Assembly (NCBI GenBank): GCA_963977065.1 | Contig: CAXBNF010000014.1 | Coordinates: 1 to 64,000, forward strand | DNA length: 64,000 bases | Origin: Planktosalinus sp963977065 | Lineage (GTDB): Bacteria; Bacteroidota; Bacteroidia; Flavobacteriales; Flavobacteriaceae | Reading direction: 5' to 3' | Part shown: positions 53,106 through 60,690 of the stretch, piece by piece | Position numbering within the stretch: position 1 is the first letter of the stretch | How the letters are laid out: the number at the start of each line of letters is the position of its first letter | The notes under the pieces: generated by a model | The model's database searches: none | What the model saw: only the letters and a program-made list of their open reading frames with translations | Told to the model about the DNA's origin: nothing | Position numbers and translations under genes: made by a program

Positions 53106-53870
53106 TTAGTTGTTTTTTAATATAATTTCTTCAGCCAAACTCAAATAATTGTTGGCTCCTTTGCTTCCTGCATCATAGGTGATGATGCTTTCTCCATAAC
53201 TGGGGGCTTCACTTAAACGCACATTGCGTTGAATGATTGTTTTAAAGACCATTTCGTCAAAATGCTTTTTAACCTCTTCAACCACTTGATTTGAAAGCCG
53301 TAAACGAGAATCATACATCGTGAGTAGCAAGCCTTCAATGTCCAGTTTGTCGTTGTGTATTTTTTGAACACTTTTCACCGTGTTTAAAAGTTTTCCCAAA
53401 CCCTCTAGTGCAAAATATTCACATTGTATAGGAATTAAAACCGAGTCTGCAGCTGTGAGTGCATTCAAAGTTAATAAACCCAGTGAGGGCGCACAATCGA
53501 TTAAAATAAAATCATAGTCATTTTTTAAGCCCTTAATTGCTTCCTTGAGCATATACTCCCTGTTTTCCTTATCTACTAATTCAATCTCAATAGCGACCAG
53601 GTCTATGTGTGCAGGAATGATGTCGAGATTTGGAGAACTTGTCTTTACAATGGCTTCTTTTGCAGTGGCGCTGTGCTCAAGTAATTGATATGTACCCACT
53701 TCCACTTGTTCAACATCCAACCCAAGCCCCGAGGTGGCATTTGCTTGTGGGTCTGCATCTATGAGTAAGACTTTTTTTTCTAAAACTCCCAAACAGGCAG
53801 CAAGATTCACTGAAGTTGTTGTTTTTCCAACGCCTCCTTTTTGGTTTGCAATTGCAATGATTTTTCCCAT
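53106..53870 (-). CDS. parA: ParA family chromosome-partition ATPase
   Basis: A 254-aa ATPase from the ATG at 53870 (MGKIIAIANQKGGVGKTTT); the frame has an earlier ATG at 53882 which is less typical. It shows the deviant Walker A KGGVGKTTT, Walker A' LLIDADPQANAT, Walker B FILIDCAPSLGLLTLNAL and the C-terminal motif RNVRLSEAPSYG. It drives segregation of ParB-parS complexes. Start of a minus-strand operon with parB, DUF5683 and dapB. Confidence 0.96.
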   Translation of the reverse strand: MGKIIAIANQKGGVGKTTTSVNLAACLGVLEKKVLLIDADPQANATSGLGLDVEQVEVGTYQLLEHSATAKEAIVKTSSPNLDIIPAHIDLVAIEIELVDKENREYMLKEAIKGLKNDYDFILIDCAPSLGLLTLNALTAADSVLIPIQCEYFALEGLGKLLNTVKSVQKIHNDKLDIEGLLLTMYDSRLRLSNQVVEEVKKHFDEMVFKTIIQRNVRLSEAPSYGESIITYDAGSKGANNYLSLAEEIILKNN

Positions 53871-54076
53871 TAAAGTTTTCAAAATTTAAGGGATAAAAAT
53901 ACAATTATTTAATTCGATAAAAAATGAATTTTGTTAACAGTTGTTAAATTTGAGGAGAACCATTTTCATGCAAGATTTATCTGGTTTGAATTTTTTCTTC
54001 AAAAAGACTTGAACTCGTTGTACTTGACGACAAAAACATCTTTTGAAATTGCATAGGACATTCCACAATAATATCT

Positions 54077-54084
54077 TAATTTTG
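54077..54084 (+). promoter_or_regulatory. Bacteroidota -7 motif TAATTTTG before kdsB fusion
   Basis: TAATTTTG matches TAnnTTTG and lies 26 bp upstream of the TTG start at 54111, in the intergenic region shared with divergent parA. No -33 TTTG at the ideal spacing; TTTG at 54042 is too far. Confidence 0.35.
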
Positions 54085-54110
54085 ATTTTTAAAAATAAAA
54101 TAGTTTTCAA

Positions 54111-55952
54111 TTGAAAAATACATCTTTAAAAGTTATTGCGATGATTCCCGCACGTTATGCAGCAACGCGTTTTCCGGGAAAATTGATGCAGGATTTAGGG
54201 GGGAAAAGTGTCATATTAACAACTTATCTAGCAACTGTTGCTACAAATCTTTTTGACGACGTTTATGTTGTGACAGACAGTGATATTATTTTTAATGAAA
54301 TCATTTCAAATGGGGGCAAAGCCCTAAAAAGCATCAAAGAACACGACTGTGGCACAGACCGCATTGCCGAAGCTGTTGAGAATCTGGATGTGGATATTGT
54401 AGTGAATGTTCAAGGAGATGAGCCATTTACAAACAGGGAAGGTCTTTCAAAAGTTTTAAAGGTTTTTGAAGGGGAAGATGCAGAAAAAATAGACCTGGCT
54501 TCGTTGATGAGCGAAATTTCAGACTGGAAGGAAATCAATGATCCAAATACAGTGAAGGTAATTGTTGATAAAAATAATTACGCGCTTTATTTTTCACGTT
54601 CGCCCATCCCATATCCACGTGATAAAACTAGTAGAATAAACTATTTCAAGCACAAAGGGATTTATGCATTTAGAAAAAAGGCCATACTTGATTTTTACCG
54701 TTTGCCAATGGGGGAGTTGGAAGCGACAGAAAAAATAGAATGTATCCGCTTTTTAGAATACGGTAAAAACATCAAAATGGCAATTTCAAATTCGCGCAGT
54801 GTTGAAATTGATACACCCGAGGATTTAAAACGAGCCAATTTGCTCATTCAAAAAAACAAGCAAAGCATCAACAACAAACACCGTAATTTTCCAATGGTTC
54901 CCAAAGTTGTATTCGGAAACGGTTGTTTTGACCAGCTAGCAAACATACTTGAGGAAAAAAGGCAAGAAAATGCACCCTTTATTTATTTATTAGATGATGT
55001 CTTTGAGTCAAATGGTGATTTAATAAAACGTATTCCACTTTTACAAAAGGATAAAATTATATATATATCAACAAAAGAGGAACCAAAAACCTCTCAAGTT
55101 GATTCCATTGTTAGTGCACTTAAAAAGGCGTATGATGAATTACCTTCAGGAATTATTGGAATTGGAGGAGGAAGTGTACTTGATTTAGCAAAAGCAGTTT
55201 CTATACTCCTCACAAATCCGGGAAGTGCCTCTGATTATCAGGGTTGGGATCTTGTTGAAAACAAAGCCATTTATCACGTGGGAATTCCCACTATTTCCGG
55301 TACGGGAGCTGAAGTTTCCAGGACTTGTGTTTTGAGTGGCCCAGAAAGAAAATTAGGTATCAATAGTGACTTCACTCCCTTTGATCAGGTCGTTCTCGAC
55401 CCAGAACTGACCAAAGGAGTTTCGAAAAATCAATGGTTTTATACCGGAATGGACTGTTACATTCACTGCATTGAATCCTTAACGGGAACATTTTTAAATG
55501 CCTTTAGCCAAAGTTATGGTGAGAAAGCACTCGATTTGTGTAAAGAAATCTTTTTGAGTGACAGCATAACTGATGAAGATTCAAGAGCCAAATTGATGAT
55601 GGCTTCATGGCACGGCGGTATGAGTATTGCCTATTCTCAAGTGGGAGTAGCACACGCGATGAGTTATGGACTTTCCTTTGTTTTGGGCACCAAACACGGC
55701 ATTGGAAACTGTATTGTTTTTAATCATCTCGATGAATTTTATCCTGAAGGGGTTGCTCTTTTTAAGGAGATGGTTGAAAAGCATCAAATTGATATTCCAA
55801 CCGGTATTTGTAAGGACTTGACAGATTCTCAATTTGATAAAATGATAGGTGTTGCGATGAGTCTGGAACCTCTTTGGGAAAATGCTTTAGGAACCAACTG
55901 GAAAAAGGTAATCACACACCAAAAGCTTAAAACACTTTATAAAAAATTGTAA
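54111..55952 (+). CDS. KdsB-KdnB fusion: CMP-Kdo(-8-amino) synthetase and Kdo 8-oxidase-like iron alcohol dehydrogenase
   Basis: A 613-aa two-domain protein. Residues 1 to about 245 are 3-deoxy-manno-octulosonate cytidylyltransferase (IPARYAATRFPGKL, VNVQGDEPF, EIDTPEDLKRAN). Residues about 262-613 are an iron-dependent alcohol dehydrogenase (GIGGGSVLDLAKA, PTISGTGAEVSRT, GVAHAMSYGLS, GTKHGIGN). In Shewanella the separate dehydrogenase KdnB oxidises C8 of Kdo on the way to 8-amino-Kdo, and KdsB there activates the amino sugar. Fusion suggests both steps in one protein. The start appears to be TTG at 54111, since the first ATG (residue 11) cuts into the KdsB motif. An acyltransferase gene follows 1 bp later. 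Confidence 0.9.
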   Translation: MKNTSLKVIAMIPARYAATRFPGKLMQDLGGKSVILTTYLATVATNLFDDVYVVTDSDIIFNEIISNGGKALKSIKEHDCGTDRIAEAVENLDVDIVVNVQGDEPFTNREGLSKVLKVFEGEDAEKIDLASLMSEISDWKEINDPNTVKVIVDKNNYALYFSRSPIPYPRDKTSRINYFKHKGIYAFRKKAILDFYRLPMGELEATEKIECIRFLEYGKNIKMAISNSRSVEIDTPEDLKRANLLIQKNKQSINNKHRNFPMVPKVVFGNGCFDQLANILEEKRQENAPFIYLLDDVFESNGDLIKRIPLLQKDKIIYISTKEEPKTSQVDSIVSALKKAYDELPSGIIGIGGGSVLDLAKAVSILLTNPGSASDYQGWDLVENKAIYHVGIPTISGTGAEVSRTCVLSGPERKLGINSDFTPFDQVVLDPELTKGVSKNQWFYTGMDCYIHCIESLTGTFLNAFSQSYGEKALDLCKEIFLSDSITDEDSRAKLMMASWHGGMSIAYSQVGVAHAMSYGLSFVLGTKHGIGNCIVFNHLDEFYPEGVALFKEMVEKHQIDIPTGICKDLTDSQFDKMIGVAMSLEPLWENALGTNWKKVITHQKLKTLYKKL

Positions 55953-55953
55953 T

Positions 55954-56493
55954 ATGCGTTTTCTGGCCTCATTTATTTTTACAAAACTCATGGGGTGGAA
56001 GCTTGAAGGCGACATGTCCCCCCAAATCAAAAAAGCAGTTGTTATAGTAGTTCCTCACACAAGTTGGCATGATTTCTATATAGGTGCGTTTGCACGTAAA
56101 ATTTTAAACCTCCAAATTAATTTTATAGCAAAAAAAGAGTTGTTTAAATTTCCATTTGGCTGGTATTTTAAATGGATGGGCGGAGCTCCCGTTGATCGCA
56201 AATCAAACCAAAACACGGTTCAGCAAGTTGTTGAATTATTTAATGAGCGTATAGAATTCAGGCTCGCTATTGCCCCTGAAGGAACCCGCAAAAAAGTAGA
56301 TACTTGGAAATCGGGCTTTTATTATATGGCTATAGAGGCTAAAGTACCCATCATTTGTGTTGCATTTGACTATGGTGTCAAAACGGTCAAAATTCAAAAA
56401 CCTTTTTACCCTACAGGAGATTTTTCCAAAGACCTGGATTTTCTTAAATCCTTTTACAAAGGTGTTGAAGGAAAAATTAAAGATTATACTTAG
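55954..56493 (+). CDS. Lysophospholipid / 1-acyl-glycerol-phosphate acyltransferase family protein
   Basis: A 179-aa PlsC-fold acyltransferase. The catalytic HX4D motif is VPHTSWHDFYIG, the substrate motif is the APEGTRKKVDTW segment, and IAKKELFKFPFGWYFKWMG with GGAPVDRK lies between. It is short for a PlsC and has no clear TM. It begins 1 bp after the KdsB fusion, so it is co-translated; the link to lipid A or Kdo-lipid acylation is inference from that. Confidence 0.9.
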   Translation: MRFLASFIFTKLMGWKLEGDMSPQIKKAVVIVVPHTSWHDFYIGAFARKILNLQINFIAKKELFKFPFGWYFKWMGGAPVDRKSNQNTVQQVVELFNERIEFRLAIAPEGTRKKVDTWKSGFYYMAIEAKVPIICVAFDYGVKTVKIQKPFYPTGDFSKDLDFLKSFYKGVEGKIKDYT

Positions 56494-56647
56494 ATATATT
56501 TTTCAATTTTAGTTTTAGTCACTATAAAACCACTAAATATTTGGTTTTTTTCTACATTTACTTTGTTACAAAAAATAAATATGGGACCCATTCCTAAAAT
56601 TGATTTTGTAATTTTGTCACGCCCCAAATTTAAAGACTATTTAAAAA

Positions 56648-57796
56648 ATGGAAAAACCGAAAATCTATTTGTCTTCCCCACATATGGGCGGGAATGAGAT
56701 TTCATTTGTGAACAAAGCTTTTGAGACAAACTGGATAGCCCCTCTTGGCCCAAACGTTTCAGGCTTTGAAAGTGACTTGGCAACCTACTTATCTTCTGCT
56801 GGTGAACCTTGTCATGTAGCGGCTTTAAGTTCAGGTACTGCTGCCTTGCATCTTGCATTGATTCTTTTGGGTGTTAAACAAGGTGACGAAGTGATTTGTC
56901 AGAGTATGACATTTTCAGCTTCAGCAAACCCTATTGTATATCAGGGAGCACTTCCTGTATTTATCGACAGTGAGCCCGAAACCTGGAATTTGTGTCCAAT
57001 TGCCCTTGAAGCAGCTATAAAAGACCGAATAAAGAAGGGGAAAAAACCAAAGGCTATCATAGCTGTTCATTTGTATGGGATGCCTTATCAGGTTGACGAG
57101 GTGACTCGCATTGCGAATTACTATGAAATACCTATTATTGAAGACAGTGCAGAGGCTTTGGGAAGCACTTATAAGGGTAAAAAGTGTGGTACTTTTGGTA
57201 CTATTTCCATTTTGTCTTTTAATGGGAATAAAATAATCACGACCTCCGGTGGAGGGGCATTGGTTTCAAAAAATAAATCGCACACAGATAAAGCTGTTTT
57301 TCTTGCAACACAGGCCAGAGACCAGGCACCTCATTATCAACACAGCGAAATTGGCTACAATTACAGAATGAGTAATATTTGTGCAGGTATAGGTCGCGGA
57401 CAAATGCAAGTGCTTGATTCCCACGTTCAAAGAAGACGTCAAAATCACTTTTTTTACAAACAATTGTTTGATAAAACCAATGGAGTGTGTATCTTTAATG
57501 AATCAAATGAGCATTATTATTCCAATCACTGGCTAAGTTGTGTGCTTATTGAACCCAAAAAAACAAATGGAATTACAAGAGAGACTTTGCGATTGGCACT
57601 TGAAAAAGAAAATATTGAATCAAGACCTTTATGGAAACCCATGCACTTACAACCGGTATTTGTCAATTCACCTTTTTATGGCGGTGAAATTGCAGAAACC
57701 CTTTTTGAATATGGATTGTGTTTGCCATCTGCATCAAACCTCACTTCAGAAGACTTGAACAGAGTACAGGATGTAATATTTTCTGTATTTAATTAA
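56648..57796 (+). CDS. DegT/DnrJ/EryC1 (PglE-type) sugar aminotransferase
   Basis: A 382-aa PLP-dependent aminotransferase: KIYLSSPHMGGNE start, TNWIAPLGPNVSGFE, LSSGTAALHLAL, the PLP Asp in IIEDSAEALGS, and the PLP Lys in ILSFNGNKIITTSGGGAL. The sequence style matches UDP-4-amino-sugar aminotransferases (PglE/WbpE-like) of polysaccharide clusters. Directly downstream is a PglF/CapD-type dehydratase that would make its UDP-4-keto-sugar substrate. The alternative, the C8 aminotransferase KdnA for the upstream KdsB-KdnB, fits less well in sequence style. Confidence 0.9.
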   Translation: MEKPKIYLSSPHMGGNEISFVNKAFETNWIAPLGPNVSGFESDLATYLSSAGEPCHVAALSSGTAALHLALILLGVKQGDEVICQSMTFSASANPIVYQGALPVFIDSEPETWNLCPIALEAAIKDRIKKGKKPKAIIAVHLYGMPYQVDEVTRIANYYEIPIIEDSAEALGSTYKGKKCGTFGTISILSFNGNKIITTSGGGALVSKNKSHTDKAVFLATQARDQAPHYQHSEIGYNYRMSNICAGIGRGQMQVLDSHVQRRRQNHFFYKQLFDKTNGVCIFNESNEHYYSNHWLSCVLIEPKKTNGITRETLRLALEKENIESRPLWKPMHLQPVFVNSPFYGGEIAETLFEYGLCLPSASNLTSEDLNRVQDVIFSVFN

Positions 57797-57860
57797 TTTT
57801 TTTAAATCTCCCCACGACATATTTTAGAGTTTTTCGTTGTTTTTAAACAAGCTTATTTTT

Positions 57861-59804
57861 ATGATAAAGGGAATAAAAAATAAATTATTGAAATCAATAT
57901 ATACCGGGGATAATCAAATTGGCATCACAAGTATTAGATATTTACCCCGGTGGATAGTCATTGGTATTGATGTCCTTATAATTGGTTTTTCGTTGTTGAT
58001 GACACATCTTATATTGGACAATTTGAATATTCGGTATTATAACACTTTGAGTCTTTCACAACAATTTCTAATAATTCTGTTTACAAATATTATTTTCTTT
58101 TTTGTTTTCAGAACATACTCTGGACTTGTGAGGCACTCTACATTCACAGATATTGCAAAATTGGTGTTGGCCTCTTTCACAACTTTATTATTAGTGACAA
58201 CGCTAAACTATTCGTTCTACTTTATAACCGGAAAAAAGTTGTTTTTAATGCCCTTTTTGGTTTTTTACACCTTTTTTTCTTTTTCTTTTCTGCTATTTTT
58301 CAGGCTTTTGGTTAAGCAAGTTTATCGTGCTTATAAAGGGAAAAGTCAAGAAAGGAGCTTTAAAAAACGTATTTTTATTTATGGAACAGACGATCAGGCA
58401 ATTTCCATCGCAGAAGCCTTGCAAACAGAAACAATAAACCCCTTTGAAGTTGTTGGGTTTTTAGCACATAAAAAATCATATAAGAGCCTAAGAATTTTGG
58501 ATAAACCTGTAATTCCTTTAAAGGACAATCTCATAGAGAAATTGCAAAACTATTCCATTAATGGCTTAATGATTATTGAGGATACATTATCAATTAAGGA
58601 GAAAAATAAACTTGTTGACTTGTGTCTAAAGGTCAATGTACAGATTTACAATGTTCCCCGTATTGAAAAATTGCAACAAAAGAAAAATATAAACTCCCAG
58701 ATTCGCGCAATCGAGATTGAAGATTTATTAAACAGGGAGGTGATTAATCTCGATAATGAAAACATTCGAAGTACAATTGAAGGACAAACCATATTAATCA
58801 CCGGAGGTGCCGGCTCAATTGGAAGTGAAATAATTAGACAAGTTATTAAATACAAGCCAAAACAAATTGTAATTCTCGATCAGGCAGAAACTCCACTTTA
58901 TGAGTTAGAACTTCAGTTAAGAGAAAGCTATCCTACTGTCAATCTGGTTACTGAGTTAGCCAATATAACAAATATGTATCGTCTTGCTTTGGTTTTTGAT
59001 CAATATGATTTTGACCTTATATACCACGCCGCCGCTTACAAACACGTTCCCATAATTGAGAAAAACCCGCATGAAGCGATTTATGTTAATTTACTCGGCA
59101 CAATGAACCTTGTGAAGCTTGCTATTTCAAGCAGTGTTAAACGATTTGTTATGGTATCAACAGACAAAGCTGTAAACCCCACAAATGTTATGGGAGCTTC
59201 AAAACGAGCTGCAGAAATGTATGTTCAATCCATTCAGGAAGAAAGAGGAGTTCCAACAAAATTTATTACAACCCGTTTTGGAAATGTTCTTGGTTCAAAT
59301 GGCTCTGTAATTCCACATTTTAAAAGACAAATTGCAAAAGGGGGTCCTGTTACAGTTACACATCCTGATATCATTAGGTACTTTATGACTATTACTGAAG
59401 CCTGTCAATTGGTATTGCAAGCCGGATCAATGGGTAAAGGTGGTGAAGTTTTTGTATTTGATATGGGTAAACCTGTTCGCATAATGGATCTGGCAATAAG
59501 AATGATAAGGCTTTCCGGCTTAAAACCGGAGGAGGATATTAAAATTAAAGTCACCGGGTTGAGACCGGGAGAAAAGCTATTTGAAGAATTGCTTGCTGAT
59601 ACTTCAATTAATCTGCCCACGCATCATGAAAAAATTATGGTTGCAAAAGATGCGCCCAAGCCGTTTAAAGATTTGAAAATAAAATATGAACGTTTAGTAA
59701 AAACTTCCTTACGAGGAGAAGAAGAAAAGGTCGTTAAACTATTGAAAGAAATTGTACCAGAGTTTAAAAGTGAAAATTCAGTTTTTGAATCTTTAGACTC
59801 TTAA
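57861..59804 (+). CDS. Membrane nucleoside-diphosphate-sugar 4,6-dehydratase (PglF/CapD/WbpM type)
   Basis: A 647-aa protein from the ATG at 57861; a TTG at 57837 would add eight residues. Four N-terminal helices (about 35-155), a CoA-binding-like Rossmann domain (about 165-285), then an extended SDR domain: ILITGGAGSIGSEIIRQV, YHAAAYKHVPIIE, STDKAVNPTNVMGASKR (active-site segment), TRFGNVLGSNGSV and TGLRPGEKLFEELL. Such enzymes convert UDP-GlcNAc to the 4-keto-6-deoxy sugar for bacillosamine-type or FucNAc-type sugars. It is encoded 64 bp after the aminotransferase, its likely partner. Confidence 0.95.
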   Translation: MIKGIKNKLLKSIYTGDNQIGITSIRYLPRWIVIGIDVLIIGFSLLMTHLILDNLNIRYYNTLSLSQQFLIILFTNIIFFFVFRTYSGLVRHSTFTDIAKLVLASFTTLLLVTTLNYSFYFITGKKLFLMPFLVFYTFFSFSFLLFFRLLVKQVYRAYKGKSQERSFKKRIFIYGTDDQAISIAEALQTETINPFEVVGFLAHKKSYKSLRILDKPVIPLKDNLIEKLQNYSINGLMIIEDTLSIKEKNKLVDLCLKVNVQIYNVPRIEKLQQKKNINSQIRAIEIEDLLNREVINLDNENIRSTIEGQTILITGGAGSIGSEIIRQVIKYKPKQIVILDQAETPLYELELQLRESYPTVNLVTELANITNMYRLALVFDQYDFDLIYHAAAYKHVPIIEKNPHEAIYVNLLGTMNLVKLAISSSVKRFVMVSTDKAVNPTNVMGASKRAAEMYVQSIQEERGVPTKFITTRFGNVLGSNGSVIPHFKRQIAKGGPVTVTHPDIIRYFMTITEACQLVLQAGSMGKGGEVFVFDMGKPVRIMDLAIRMIRLSGLKPEEDIKIKVTGLRPGEKLFEELLADTSINLPTHHEKIMVAKDAPKPFKDLKIKYERLVKTSLRGEEEKVVKLLKEIVPEFKSENSVFESLDS

Positions 59805-59860
59805 ATTCCTGTATTTTAACAAAGAATCATAAATCATTTAGTTCTTCAATAAAAACGAAT

Positions 59861-59868
59861 TACCTTTG
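59861..59868 (+). promoter_or_regulatory. Bacteroidota -7 motif TACCTTTG before the export genes
   Basis: TACCTTTG lies 18 bp before the ATG at 59887 and matches TAnnTTTG exactly. It suggests the Wza/Wzc pair has its own promoter, apart from the dehydratase gene. Confidence 0.5.
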
Positions 59869-59886
59869 CAAAATAAAAAAATATAA

Positions 59887-60684
59887 ATGTTTGTACTAAA
59901 TATACTCATTAAAAAATCATTTAGAAAGTTTTTGTTATTTACAATAATACTCTCAACCCTAGCTTCTTGTGTTTCAAAAAAAGAGATTCTTTATCTTCAG
60001 GATATTGAAAAAATGGCAGCTAACAGTGATCCTATGTTTAGCACTACAGCTATACAGCCTAATGATATTTTATCAATCAATGTGACAGCTTTTGATATGG
60101 AAGCTGCAGCACCTTTTAATCTTATTATGCCTGCAAGAACTGTTCAGGAATTGACAAACCCGTCAACAAGAGAGCTTCAAGGTTATTTGGTGAGTATGGA
60201 TGGAACCATTGAATTTCCTGTATTAGGGACCATCAAAGTAGCTGGTTTAAGCCGCCAGGAGTTGATTGAAAAAATGAAAAAGGAAATTCGCGTTTATATA
60301 AAAGATCCCATTGTTAATGTTACGATTTCAAATTATAAAGTAACAGTATTGGGAGAAGTAATGCGCCCGGGAACGTATAACATTCCTGACGAAAGAATCA
60401 CTTTACTTGAAGCACTTGGTAAAGCCGGCGATTTAACCATTTATGGAAAGCGCACAAATATTATTCTCCTTAGAGAACAAGATGGTGTTAAAACACATAG
60501 TATTATTGATATTACCAAATCAGATTTTTTAAATTCACCCTTTTATTTTTTAAAGCAAAATGATGTTATTTATGTGCAGCCAAATAGTGCACAAGTTAAT
60601 TCTGCTGCATATAACCGAAACTCATCAGTTTATATTTCAATAGCATCTGTTTTAATTTCGCTTATTGTTCTAATCTCCAGATAA
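59887..60684 (+). CDS. Polysaccharide export lipoprotein (Wza/BexD-like)
   Basis: A 265-aa outer-membrane export protein. A signal peptide ends in the lipobox TLASC (Cys about residue 28). Then come the Poly_export domain (IQPNDILSINVTAFD, GYLVSMDGTIEFPVLGTIKVAGLSR given in parts) and a SLBB domain (VTVLGEVMRPGTYNIPDERITLLEAL, given in parts). A C-terminal helix (VYISIASVLISLIVLI) is present. It forms the outer-membrane channel for capsule or exopolysaccharide with the Wzc-like kinase encoded 6 bp downstream. Confidence 0.95.
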   Translation: MFVLNILIKKSFRKFLLFTIILSTLASCVSKKEILYLQDIEKMAANSDPMFSTTAIQPNDILSINVTAFDMEAAAPFNLIMPARTVQELTNPSTRELQGYLVSMDGTIEFPVLGTIKVAGLSRQELIEKMKKEIRVYIKDPIVNVTISNYKVTVLGEVMRPGTYNIPDERITLLEALGKAGDLTIYGKRTNIILLREQDGVKTHSIIDITKSDFLNSPFYFLKQNDVIYVQPNSAQVNSAAYNRNSSVYISIASVLISLIVLISR

Positions 60685-60690
60685 AAAATT

